A stretch of DNA of 64,000 nucleotides from Tepidimonas ignava (GTDB lineage Bacteria > Pseudomonadota > Gammaproteobacteria > Burkholderiales > Burkholderiaceae_C). The notes under the pieces were generated by a model that was not told where the DNA came from, did no database searches, and was given only the letters and a program-made list of their open reading frames with translations. Shown here one piece after another: positions 36,159 to 44,761 of the stretch (positions within the stretch are counted from its first letter, which is position 1; every line of letters starts with the position of its first letter). Made by a program: the position numbers and the translations under genes. The stretch covers positions 124,001-188,000 of the forward strand of contig NZ_SMAH01000004.1 of NCBI RefSeq assembly GCF_004342625.1, in the 5' to 3' direction.

Positions 36159-37351
36159 TGGAAGACCTCCACGATGTAGTCTGTGACAAGATGCGAGCGG
36201 AAGGTGATGCGCTCGGCGGGGTAAGGCGCGGTGAATTCGAAGTCGAAATAGACCTTGCCTTGGGCGATCTGATCCGGCGTGTTGAGCTCTTCATCCGCCC
36301 AGCAGCGCCCGCCCAGGATCGCGCCCTTGGCCTTGAGGTGGCGCAGATAGGCGTTGACGCCTTCGAGCACGTCTTCGACGTAGGTCTTGGTGATGTTGCG
36401 ATCTACCGCCCACAGGTGGGCCTGCAGGATCGACTCGTTGATCATGTCGGCGGTGCGCCGCACCGAGAGAAACGCCCACTTGGGGTCGGACGAACAGGTG
36501 CGGTTGCCCCATAGCCGGTAGCCGTCTTCCTGGATGATGGTGGCGACTTCCTGCTCGTTGAGCAGGTTGGCGCGGGCATTGGGGTCGCCCAGCGCGAAGT
36601 CGATGGGACGCGCCGTGCCGATGACGCCGTGGAGGATGTTGTTCGAGGGGCTCCACCAGAATCCACGGTCGTTGTCGAGCTTGGCGATCAAGCCTGCTAC
36701 GCGGGCCGAGGCAGGTTCGACCGCTATCTGTTCGCCCTTCATGACCTTGACCCAGGGGTCGACGACATAGACGCGCGGGCTGCCCCAGTCTTGGCGGTAG
36801 GCAATGGCGTCCTGATCGTTCGTGTTGGGACCGTCGGCGATGATGACAGCGCGCAGCCGCTCGGCGATCGCCAGCATCTCTGCCACCACCGGATTGGCCA
36901 GCTTGCCGTCGGGGTCGTCCGGGTCGGCAGGCTTTTGGTGCGTGAAGCCCGGCGCGATGAGAAGGCGCGGCGTGGCCTTCACCACCGACTGGGCCGCCAG
37001 GAAGGCGTGCAGGCCGCGGTATTGCCCCGTGGCGGCGTCCACCCCGCCGAGGACGTTGGCAAGCGTGGCGGCTTCGGTTGCGCCTTGCGCGACGCGCACG
37101 ACGACCACCACCGCGCCGGCCTGATCGAAGATGCCATCGATGGCTGCCGGCAGCGTGCCGGCAGCGCCGAGCTTAGCCGCCTCGCGGCGGCTGCCGGCAA
37201 TCAGCACGGGGGTGTCAAGCGGAAAGGCGCTCTCATCGGCCTCGGGCGCGGTGCCGATGAGGCCGATCACCGAGGAGCGAACGGTGCGGATGGGGCGCAG
37301 GCCGTCGTCGATCTCGACGACCTCCACGCCATGCAGGAAGGTCTCGGACAT
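36155..37351 (-). CDS. Tail sheath protein
   Basis: This 398-residue protein matches P2 FI (PF04984 sheath fold). It starts MSETFLHGVEVVEIDDG, with GLIGTAPEAD, WGSPRVYVVDPW and the C-terminal FEFTAPYPAERITFR, all typical. It has its own upstream spacer with a terminator-like hairpin, so it may be transcribed separately from the fibre genes. Confidence 0.96.
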   Translation of the reverse strand: MSETFLHGVEVVEIDDGLRPIRTVRSSVIGLIGTAPEADESAFPLDTPVLIAGSRREAAKLGAAGTLPAAIDGIFDQAGAVVVVVRVAQGATEAATLANVLGGVDAATGQYRGLHAFLAAQSVVKATPRLLIAPGFTHQKPADPDDPDGKLANPVVAEMLAIAERLRAVIIADGPNTNDQDAIAYRQDWGSPRVYVVDPWVKVMKGEQIAVEPASARVAGLIAKLDNDRGFWWSPSNNILHGVIGTARPIDFALGDPNARANLLNEQEVATIIQEDGYRLWGNRTCSSDPKWAFLSVRRTADMINESILQAHLWAVDRNITKTYVEDVLEGVNAYLRHLKAKGAILGGRCWADEELNTPDQIAQGKVYFDFEFTAPYPAERITFRSHLVTDYIVEVFQ

Positions 37352-37377
37352 GGGAGGGTCTCCTCAAGAAACGCAAA

Positions 37378-37395
37378 AGGCCGCTGGCGCGGCCT
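37378..37395 (-). terminator. Terminator-like hairpin before the sheath gene
   Basis: On the minus strand AGGCCGC pairs with GCGGCCT (7 bp, loop GCCA) and TTTTGCG follows. It lies 22 bases after the DUF1353 gene stop and 27 bases before the sheath ATG. Confidence 0.55.
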
Positions 37396-37417
37396 GGGAT
37401 GGGCAAGCCGTGAATGG

Positions 37418-37840
37418 TCAGCCTGCTCCGCGCTGCTGGCGGGCGGCCACATCGAAGGGATGATCCGAGCGGCCAAAGGCGGAGCCGCCAAAAAGCCGCA
37501 CGGCGCGGTGGATCACCCAGCGCTGCCAGGCAGGACACCCGAGCACCGCCATCGCTTCGGCAAAGATGTCATCCGCCCGGCGTCTTGCGGCCTCATCGCC
37601 CGCCGGCCCCAAGGCGTAGAGCCAGTCGTGCAAGATGGCGGCCTTGGCGTAGCGGCCTTGCGGCGGGAAGATCGGCCAGAAGATGCGCGGCACCGAGGCC
37701 AGGTCGGTTTCGAACCCTTTGGGCACGCGGATGACGTCTGTGGAGGGGTATTCGCCGACGTGGTACTCGAAGGGCTCCACGAGCCGCCAGCGGTTTGGCC
37801 CCACGATCTCCAGGATCGCGGGGGTGGTGAAGCTGCTCAC
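37418..37840 (-). CDS. DUF1353 phage protein
   Basis: This 140-residue protein matches DUF1353 (PF07087), phage proteins of unknown role common near tail genes. Blocks VPKGFETDLASVPRIFWP and AAILHDWLY are the family marks. It overlaps the gene upstream by four bases. Confidence 0.88.
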   Translation of the reverse strand: MSSFTTPAILEIVGPNRWRLVEPFEYHVGEYPSTDVIRVPKGFETDLASVPRIFWPIFPPQGRYAKAAILHDWLYALGPAGDEAARRRADDIFAEAMAVLGCPAWQRWVIHRAVRLFGGSAFGRSDHPFDVAARQQRGAG

Positions 37841-38298
37841 GAGAGCACCTCAGCCGCGCGGCCCTGGCCAATGAGCCCCAGCGTCTCCAGCGCCTCAACG
37901 CCCGCTCGCGTGCGGGGATCGGCGAGATCGATCTCGCTGGCGAGCTTCATCTTGTCCATCCAGACCTCCACCCGCACATCCGTCTTGGCCGCCGCGTAGA
38001 TGGCAGCCAGCTCCTCGTCGGTGAAGCGCTCCATGAAGGCGAGCTTGCTGATGGGGCGCGGGGTCGGCTTGGCCGGCTCGGCGGCCGCCTCGACCGACTG
38101 GGCGGCCTGCTCGGCCAGGATCGAGAGCACCTCCTCGTCGGTCTTGCCGGGGAAGTTGTCGACCAGCTTGCCATCGACCACCGAGAAGCGCTCGCCAAGC
38201 TCCTTGCCCTTGCCGACCTTGAAGCTGAAGTAGCCGTCATTGGGATCGCTCGTCTTGCCGACAAAGCGCCCGCTCTCATCGAAATGCAGATACAACAT
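37837..38298 (-). CDS. Tail fibre-associated protein, unknown
   Basis: This 153-residue protein begins MLYLHFDESGRFVGKTSDPN, where the first half is beta-rich and the second helical (SKLAFMERFTDEELAAIYAAA). A GGAGGGGG ribosome site precedes ATG 38298; ATG 38316, sharing TGATG with the gene upstream, is the alternative. By position it may be a fibre assembly chaperone, but no family is certain. Confidence 0.6.
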   Translation of the reverse strand: MLYLHFDESGRFVGKTSDPNDGYFSFKVGKGKELGERFSVVDGKLVDNFPGKTDEEVLSILAEQAAQSVEAAAEPAKPTPRPISKLAFMERFTDEELAAIYAAAKTDVRVEVWMDKMKLASEIDLADPRTRAGVEALETLGLIGQGRAAEVLS

Positions 38299-38315
38299 CG
38301 CTTCCACCCCCTCCA

Positions 38316-39737
38316 TCACTTGAACCGATCCAGCGGCAGGATCTTGTTGACGAACTGAGCCTGATACATCGTGCCGTCCTCGCGCTGCGGATAGGCCCCG
38401 ACGACCGTGCGCATCGTGGTGTCGCTGCCGGTCTCGGCGAGCGTCGAGAAGCGCGGATCGAGGAACCACAGATGCGCCTGGGCGCCGTTCTTGTCGTGGC
38501 CCCGGCAGATGGCAAAGGCGCTGCCGCCGACCGGCGCAATCGAAAAGCCATAGCTGCTGTCGTTGTACAGAAACCCCCGGCAACCCAGCGCCGTGTTGTT
38601 GACCGAATCGGTCGGCAGGAAGCGCCCCACCGCACCGCTCAGGTAGTAGTAGTGGTGGGTGTAGACCGCCATCACGCTCTGGTCGTCCGACAACATGAAG
38701 CGCGTAGCGTAATACGCGCCCGCGTTCAGCCCGTAGTGCGCGCCGCTCGTGGCGCTTTGCACGTACTGACTGAGTGTCAGCGTGCCAGTGGCGCTCATCA
38801 CCGAGTCGGTGACACGGAACACCCGCAAGCCCTGGGCGCCGGAGGTGGTGTTGCTGGTGTCGGTGACCACGATCCACAGCGTGCCGTCGTTGCACAGACA
38901 CAGCCGATGCGCGTAGCGGTCGTTCTCCGTGCCGGTGTAGGACAGACCGTTGAGCGTGATGTCCACGAACCGATAGCCCGACATCGACGCCTGGAAAGCC
39001 GCCAGGAGCTCGGCATAGGTCGTGTGTGCGCGGATGCCCGGCCCGATGGGGAACAGGTGCAGCCGGTAGTTCGCCCCGCTCGTGCCCGTGCGCAGCAGCA
39101 GCGCATAGACGCCAATCCGTGCGTTGTAGCAGGCCATGCCAAAGTTGGTCGCCACTTGTCCCGTGGCCGCCTGAAAGCCGGTCAGCTGCGTCACATCCAC
39201 GCGCGGGAATGCGGTGTTGCTGACGTGCGCCGCCCAGGTGGCACCAATCGGATACACCCCGACCGTGGTGTTCAGCGTGATCAGCTCGAAGTTCTGCAGC
39301 TCGATGGCCGGCAGGATCACCGGGGTCGAATAGCGCAGCACGTTGGCCGCGTCAGTGCCGTCGATGTAGCCGAACTCCGTCACCGACGAATACCAGTTGT
39401 TGCAGGTGCCGGTGTTGGTAAAGCCCGTGATGCCCCAATAGCCACTACCCGGCAACCAGGCCGACGTGGTCGACCCTGCGGTAGCGTTACCGATCAGGGA
39501 ATAGTGGGCTGCGGCCTCGTCGCTGGTTCGCCCCAACGAGCGGCTGCGGCCGTTGTTCTGTGAGCCAAGCGACGTGTATTCCAGATAATTGATCGTGTCG
39601 TTTGGCGCATAGGCCGCGCGCCATTGCGAGGTTGCGCTGCTGTTTTGGGTCACATACTCCCACAGCGGGCGGGCACTGTAGCCCTCGCGCTCCCAAATTC
39701 GCTGCGGCTGGGTAGCCGTCATCAAATTGCGTCCCAT
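38316..39737 (-). CDS. Putative tail fibre/receptor-binding protein
   Basis: This 473-residue protein is rich in Thr, Ser, Gly, Tyr and Asn, with little helix. It contains aromatic blocks like LEYTSLGSQNNGRSRS and YGLNAGAYYATRFM. The composition and place in the fibre region suggest a beta-rich adhesin; the C-terminal part (SSYGFSIAPVGGSAFA) could be the tip. No similarity to a known fibre is recognised. An upstream ATG at 39722 (MTATQPQR) would also fit. Confidence 0.55.
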   Translation of the reverse strand: MGRNLMTATQPQRIWEREGYSARPLWEYVTQNSSATSQWRAAYAPNDTINYLEYTSLGSQNNGRSRSLGRTSDEAAAHYSLIGNATAGSTTSAWLPGSGYWGITGFTNTGTCNNWYSSVTEFGYIDGTDAANVLRYSTPVILPAIELQNFELITLNTTVGVYPIGATWAAHVSNTAFPRVDVTQLTGFQAATGQVATNFGMACYNARIGVYALLLRTGTSGANYRLHLFPIGPGIRAHTTYAELLAAFQASMSGYRFVDITLNGLSYTGTENDRYAHRLCLCNDGTLWIVVTDTSNTTSGAQGLRVFRVTDSVMSATGTLTLSQYVQSATSGAHYGLNAGAYYATRFMLSDDQSVMAVYTHHYYYLSGAVGRFLPTDSVNNTALGCRGFLYNDSSYGFSIAPVGGSAFAICRGHDKNGAQAHLWFLDPRFSTLAETGSDTTMRTVVGAYPQREDGTMYQAQFVNKILPLDRFK

Positions 39738-39750
39738 GTCCTACCCCCTA

Positions 39751-40062
39751 TCAGGCAATTTCCTCAATACCCCAGACCGCCACATTGACCGCGCCGGTGT
39801 CCGAGCGGGCAAAGAGCTTTTGCCCAGCGGAAAGCACAATGCCGGTGCGCTCCAGCACCCCGGACGGATCAAGCGCCGCGTCCCACTCGATCCACTGGGC
39901 GTCCGCTGGCGTCGCATCGGCGGAGACCGCCAGACGCACGCGGGCCGATGACGCGCCCACGTTGCAGCAGTTGATGTTGATGGTCGCGCGGCGCTGCGTG
40001 GGCACGGTGTAGACCGCAACCGTGGCCGCAGCCGCCGGACGGGTTGAAGCAAGCAGGCTCAT
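39751..40062 (-). CDS. Small virion-type protein
   Basis: This 103-residue beta-rich protein begins MSLLASTRPAAAATVAVYTV and later has KLFARSDTGAVNVAVWGIEE. Proteins like this occur next to fibre genes as decoration or fibre parts. Function is not known. Confidence 0.55.
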   Translation of the reverse strand: MSLLASTRPAAAATVAVYTVPTQRRATININCCNVGASSARVRLAVSADATPADAQWIEWDAALDPSGVLERTGIVLSAGQKLFARSDTGAVNVAVWGIEEIA

Positions 40063-40076
40063 GGATCACTCCTTTC

Positions 40077-40670
40077 TCAAAGCTGGGCGTAGAAGAAAGC
40101 GCGCGCGCCGAAGGTGAATTGCTGCGTCACCGAGTTCGCCGCCGCCGCGATGTCGGCCAGCATCGCGTCCTTGGCGGCGTTCGCTTGCGCGATCACCGCG
40201 TCGCGGTTGTTGTTGGCCGCTGTGATGGCGGCGTTGGACGCCGTGTTGACGGCGGCAATGGCCGCATCCTTGGTCGAATTGATGCTGGCCTCAGCCGCGT
40301 TCTTCGTAGCCGTGACGCTGGCTTCGGCTGCGTTCTTGGTCGAGTTGATGCTGGCCTCAGCCGCGTTCTTCGTAGCCGTGACGCTGGCTTCGGCTGCGTT
40401 CTTGGTCGAGTTGATGCTGGCCTCAGCCGCGTTCTTGGTCGATGTGATGTTGGCAATCGCCGCCGACTTGACCTGATCGGCGTGCTCGGTGATCTCCTCG
40501 ATCTTGATGTCGCCCATCTCCTCGACTTCCAGCACCGTGGCGCGGCCGCCGATGCGGTCGATTGCGGTGCCGAGATAGGCCAGTTCCTCTGGCGTGGCCG
40601 TGGCTGCGCCGTTGATGATCTTCTGCTTGATCGCCTGCACGGCGTCGCGCAGCAAGGGGTCTCGTGCCAT
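40077..40670 (-). CDS. Fibre shaft/spacer protein with hendecad repeats
   Basis: This 197-residue protein has 11-residue repeats, STKNAAEAS preceded by IN or VTA, repeated about five times (residues 80-135). This makes a regular right-handed coiled coil. A helical N-terminal region (ELAYLGTAIDRIGGRATVLEVEE) comes first and a Phe-rich end (FTFGARAFFYAQL) last. A trimeric stalk role is likely, by composition. Confidence 0.65.
   Translation of the reverse strand: MARDPLLRDAVQAIKQKIINGAATATPEELAYLGTAIDRIGGRATVLEVEEMGDIKIEEITEHADQVKSAAIANITSTKNAAEASINSTKNAAEASVTATKNAAEASINSTKNAAEASVTATKNAAEASINSTKDAAIAAVNTASNAAITAANNNRDAVIAQANAAKDAMLADIAAAANSVTQQFTFGARAFFYAQL
40271..40435. repeat. 66-bp tandem repeats in stalk gene
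   Basis: A 66-base unit (beginning TGGTCGARTTGATGCTGG) is present at 40271-40336 and 40337-40402, with a half unit at 40403-40435. It encodes two hendecads. The near-identical copies indicate recent expansion. Confidence 0.9.
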
Positions 40671-40681
40671 GACTGATCTCC

Positions 40682-40891
40682 TCAGAAATCCATGTGGTGA
40701 AAGAGGCGCAGCCGCTGTCGGCGCTGCCACTCAAGCATCTGCGCATCGCTTTGCTGCCGCGCTGTGGCGTGGGCGTGGATGAGCCCATCGACCTGCTCAA
40801 AGGCCAGCCGGATGCGCCCGACGTCCTCCTCCAAGAGGTTCTCAGGGTGCGGCAGCGGCAAGCCGTAGTGCTGGGTGCGCTCATCGATCAT
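40682..40891 (-). CDS. Small phage protein
   Basis: This 69-residue protein begins MIDERTQHYGLPLPHPEN, with helix FEQVDGLIHAHATARQQ. It lies between the large DUF4815 fibre protein and the stalk. Probably a fibre attachment or chaperone component; not recognised. Confidence 0.55.
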   Translation of the reverse strand: MIDERTQHYGLPLPHPENLLEEDVGRIRLAFEQVDGLIHAHATARQQSDAQMLEWQRRQRLRLFHHMDF

Positions 40892-40902
40892 GGCCGCCTC
40901 CG

Positions 40903-43900
40903 TCAGACGATCACCGCGCGCAAGGCTCGCACCGCCGCGCGATGGGCTGCGGAGTTCGCGATCTCCAGCCGCACGCGCGTGGTCTTGTCCGCCCCCACGC
41001 CCGAGAGCGAAGCCGCCGACCACTCGATCTCCACCCAGCCATCGCCGATGGGCTCAGCCTTGACCACCGGAAGGCTCGCAAACTGCCCGGCGGTGCCCGA
41101 CTCGGCTTTCGCCGTGACGCTGCTTGATCCCGGCGCGAACACCTCGGCGATCACCCGCGCCTTGAAGCTGGCCGCCGCCGGAATCGCGCGCGAGACGTAG
41201 GTCGCGTTGGCGGCCAGCGTCCCCGCGACGAGCTGCCAGCCGGGATAGACCACGGGCGTGGCGGTTGCCGTGCCGGTGATGTCCAGCGCCACGTCCACCT
41301 TGCCCGTGTAGGGGGCCTCCAGCCGGATCGTCGTGTTGGGCGGGGCGGTGAGCACCCGGCCGCCTTCGAGGGTCACGCGCGCCACCGCCGCGCAGCCGCT
41401 GGCCGGCAGCTCCACTGCGCCCAGCACCATCAGGTCGGTGGCATCGGTGACCTGGACTTGAGTGGCCAGCGTCACCGCGCGGCTGCTTTGCGTCGTCGAC
41501 ACCCCCAGCAGCCGGAAAGCGAGGTCTTTGTCCTGGTGCGCCGTCCAGGTGGAAGCGTTCGAGGAGGAGAGCAGCACGCCGACCTGATACGGCTGGGCGG
41601 TGACCCAGCGGCCGTTGGCGCTGTCCCACTTGCCCAGCTCGGCGACCGACAGCGCGGTCTCTGTGTCATCAGTGAGCACGACCAGGGCGTACTCAACACC
41701 GGCCTGCAGCATGACCGGGGCGCCAAAGGCGATGCGGGTCGCCCCAGTCGTGGAAATGTTAGCCGCCGCAATCCGGCCCTCGGCCAGGATGCCGCGCGCA
41801 GGGAAGCCTGCCACCGTCTCGCGGATCTGCACCGTCACCGGCCGCGTGCCACGCACCGTGAACCACAGCTCAACAGCGCCGAGCTGCTGCGACTCGGGCA
41901 GCGTGAAGGTCTGGGCCAGCGGATCCCACCGCCAGATGGTGGTCGTCGTGCGGGTGCGGGTGGTCTGCGTCACCAGCGTGCCGCGCCCCTCGAACGTGGC
42001 CTCGCCGAAGCTGCCGCCCGCGCCCTCGATCTCGAAGCGCTTGATGCCAGCCGGCAGGCCTGCGGGGATCTGGAAGCTGGTGTTCACCACGCCATTGCCA
42101 TCGGCCGCCGCGCCGCCAAGCGGCAGGTCGATGCCGTCGAAGCGCATGGCGGAGACCGCCTCGTTGGGGCCGAAGCCGGCCGCGCGCACCGCCACAGAAA
42201 TCTGGCGCAGGGTCGGGACGGCCGACTCGACGCGCGAGACCACCTCCGTGCTCGAGCTGGTCGTCACACTGACCAGAATGCCCGAGCCGCGCGTGATCGT
42301 TTCGGTGATGGCCGCCGCCGTGTTGTTTTGGAAGTCAACCCAGAAGTCCTGCGCGGGCGTGAGCGTCACGGCAGCCGGGGCCGGCAGCGCCGCCGCGTAA
42401 GGATTGACCTTCATGCTGCCGGTGCGCGCGGTCTGCTCCAGCACCGCGCGGTAGGCGTGCGGCAGGGTCTGGATCGCCGTCAGATACGGCCCCAAGGGGG
42501 TCGCCGCGATCGGGGCCATGAGCTGCCCAAGCACGCAGACGGCGTTTTGCGACGCGCCCGCGTCTCTCAGGTCGTCATCGCGGAACGGATCGGCAAAGAC
42601 CCCTTTCTTGGCCGCCGGCTCGCGCAAGGTGATGTCGTTGGACAGCCGCTCGCGGGCCACGAGATCGAAGAGCCGGCCGATGTCCGAGCGCATGGCCTCA
42701 AGCTCGGCCGTGGGCACCGCGCGCACGCCGGAGGCCAGCACCCGCACCGGGCTCGTGTTGCGCCACGTGAAAGCGAGATCGCACAGGCGCAAGAGATCCG
42801 GCGGCACCGATGGGGCCATAGGGCTGCGCTCGACCGACACCCCCTTGATGCGCTGGATCAGCCCATCGCGGGAGAGGCACAGCGCATCCATGCGCGGCAT
42901 CCTCCACTCGTAGTCGGTCTGCACCAAGGTGCCCGCCACCAGCCCCTCGACGGTGAAGCCCTCCTCGTCGATCTCGGTGGGGGTAAGCTGCGCGATGTAG
43001 TCGTAGGTGACGGTGTAGCTGGAGCCCGGGGCGGGCTCGGCGCCGGCCGGCGACCAGTTGAGCGCGTTGCCCGCCACCGTGTAGTCGCTTCCAGCCTGAT
43101 AGACGGTTGCGCCCTGCTTGACCTCCAGCACCTGCACCACCGCCGCATCGGGCAGGGTGTCGGTGGCCCCCGAGAAGACGCCGTGGGCCACCGTGACGGT
43201 CTTCCTCTTGGTGCCCTGCACCCGCACCACGCGCGCAATGGGCGCATAGCCCGTGGTCACGCGCATCTTGCCCTGCGCGTCGGGCGTGAAGACGCGCGGC
43301 TCGGCCAAGACGGTGGCCAGATCGGGATCGAAATCCAGGACGAGCCGCTCATCGTGCGCGCGCTCGACCTTGTAGCCCAGGACATTGGCGGTGCCGGCCT
43401 TGACCTGAAAGACGAGCTTGCCATCCGAGCGGCGCTCAAGGAAGCGGGTCTCGAATCCATCGACGATGTAGTGCCCGTTGGCCTCGAAGTCGTAGCGGGC
43501 CACGACTTGCGTCACGCCATCGAAGGCCGGCGGGCGTTCCTTGTTCTGCAGCACGCCCTCGATCACCGTGGCGATGGGGTAGAACTCGCCTGTTTGCCCA
43601 TCAGATGCAGCATCCCCAACCCAGCCCCAGACGACGGTTTCTTCCAGGCGGCCTGCGCCGGGCTCCTGATAGTTGCGCGTGCCCACCGCCGGGTCGCGCA
43701 AGGACGGGTCGTCAAGCTCGGTGATGGTGCGGCGGCGCAGCCGCGCGCCAATCGTCACGCGCCCCGTGGTGGGCAGCGCAAAGGTCGCAGCCGGCACCTC
43801 ATGCACTGAGCCGGCGAGATAGAGGCGCGCGGCGGCGCAGGTGGTCTGGCCCGTCTGCGGGTCGATCAAGATCGCGCCGCCTTCGATGAGGTCGCCGTCC

Positions 43901-44052
43901 TTGAGCACGGCGTCAGCGATCGACTTGACGCGGTGCTTCAAGATGGCTTGCAGCTCGTTCAATTCGGCCGACTGCAGCCCGTCGCCCGCGCGAAACAGAA
44001 GCTCCGTGTAGCGCTTGGCGGGATCGAAGCGGTTGTAGTAGCGCTCAAGCAT
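40903..44052 (-). CDS. Large virion protein with DUF4815 domain
   Basis: This 1049-residue protein matches DUF4815 (PF16075) at the N-terminus: MLERYYNRFDPAKRYTELLF, then AELNELQAILKHRVK. The rest is beta-rich with Thr/Val repeats, like fibre or baseplate-associated proteins. It follows a tail protein gene and opens the fibre block. It may be the main host-contact protein. Confidence 0.75.
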   Translation of the reverse strand: MLERYYNRFDPAKRYTELLFRAGDGLQSAELNELQAILKHRVKSIADAVLKDGDLIEGGAILIDPQTGQTTCAAARLYLAGSVHEVPAATFALPTTGRVTIGARLRRRTITELDDPSLRDPAVGTRNYQEPGAGRLEETVVWGWVGDAASDGQTGEFYPIATVIEGVLQNKERPPAFDGVTQVVARYDFEANGHYIVDGFETRFLERRSDGKLVFQVKAGTANVLGYKVERAHDERLVLDFDPDLATVLAEPRVFTPDAQGKMRVTTGYAPIARVVRVQGTKRKTVTVAHGVFSGATDTLPDAAVVQVLEVKQGATVYQAGSDYTVAGNALNWSPAGAEPAPGSSYTVTYDYIAQLTPTEIDEEGFTVEGLVAGTLVQTDYEWRMPRMDALCLSRDGLIQRIKGVSVERSPMAPSVPPDLLRLCDLAFTWRNTSPVRVLASGVRAVPTAELEAMRSDIGRLFDLVARERLSNDITLREPAAKKGVFADPFRDDDLRDAGASQNAVCVLGQLMAPIAATPLGPYLTAIQTLPHAYRAVLEQTARTGSMKVNPYAAALPAPAAVTLTPAQDFWVDFQNNTAAAITETITRGSGILVSVTTSSSTEVVSRVESAVPTLRQISVAVRAAGFGPNEAVSAMRFDGIDLPLGGAAADGNGVVNTSFQIPAGLPAGIKRFEIEGAGGSFGEATFEGRGTLVTQTTRTRTTTTIWRWDPLAQTFTLPESQQLGAVELWFTVRGTRPVTVQIRETVAGFPARGILAEGRIAAANISTTGATRIAFGAPVMLQAGVEYALVVLTDDTETALSVAELGKWDSANGRWVTAQPYQVGVLLSSSNASTWTAHQDKDLAFRLLGVSTTQSSRAVTLATQVQVTDATDLMVLGAVELPASGCAAVARVTLEGGRVLTAPPNTTIRLEAPYTGKVDVALDITGTATATPVVYPGWQLVAGTLAANATYVSRAIPAAASFKARVIAEVFAPGSSSVTAKAESGTAGQFASLPVVKAEPIGDGWVEIEWSAASLSGVGADKTTRVRLEIANSAAHRAAVRALRAVIV

Positions 44053-44065
44053 CTTGCCTGCTCCT

Positions 44066-44758
44066 TCAGAAGGTCAGCACGAACTCGAAGGTCTCGCGGG
44101 TGGAGGCCTGCCGCACGATGGGCGGCGCGTGCTCGAGCAAGAGCAGCGTGCCGGGCGATGCGATCTCGGCGGGGGTGAAGAGCCGCTGTCCCGGCGGCAG
44201 GCCCGCCTGAACCTGCGTGCCGACGAAGACGGCCTGCTCGCGGATGGTGCTGCCGGCCGCATCGCCAAAGTCGAACTTGGTGCGCAGAAAGAGATGCTGC
44301 GTGGGGGCTTGGCTCACCCGATAGCGCCCGGTGGCCAGCGCAATCTCCCCATTGGGGTCAGGCTCGACGAAATAGACCTCATCGACCGTGCGGCGGCAGA
44401 CCTCATCGAGAAGCGCCGTGGCCGCGACGTTCTCGGTCGGGCGGCCATAGGCGATCTCCAGCCGCACGCTGGCCCCAGGCGCGATCTGGCCTGTGTCCAG
44501 CCGGGTGATGAGCCCCTGCTGGGCATCGGCCGCGTAGTCTTGGTCGGCGGCGTAGGTGGTTTGCCCGTTGGCAGACTTGACCGCGATCTGGGCAATGGGC
44601 GCATGCGGCAGCGCGATGCGCCCCTGCGCATCGAACGCCGCCGTGATCTGGGCGGTGGAGTCCCACCAGGGCTGCCCGCGCCCCAGGGCCAGGTGCAGGA
44701 CTTCGTTCTTGACAGAGGCCGCCAGCGCCGCGCGGCCGGAGTGGGTGAGAATGGCCAT
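44066..44758 (-). CDS. Phage structural protein, unknown
   Basis: This 230-residue protein begins MAILTHSGRAALAASV and is beta-rich. Blocks such as LALGRGQPWWDST resemble tail-associated proteins that adjoin DUF4815 genes. No function can be assigned. It sits between gpI and the DUF4815 protein. Confidence 0.6.
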   Translation of the reverse strand: MAILTHSGRAALAASVKNEVLHLALGRGQPWWDSTAQITAAFDAQGRIALPHAPIAQIAVKSANGQTTYAADQDYAADAQQGLITRLDTGQIAPGASVRLEIAYGRPTENVAATALLDEVCRRTVDEVYFVEPDPNGEIALATGRYRVSQAPTQHLFLRTKFDFGDAAGSTIREQAVFVGTQVQAGLPPGQRLFTPAEIASPGTLLLLEHAPPIVRQASTRETFEFVLTF

Positions 44759-44761
44759 CGG

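Noticed and set aside
40271-40435. CRISPR-like repeat array
   Set aside because: The 66-bp units are tandem without spacers and encode a regular coiled coil in frame.
41458-43809. 783-codon plus-strand frame opposite the DUF4815 gene
   Set aside because: Arg/Gly/His-rich shadow of a real minus-strand gene; no domain or ribosome site.
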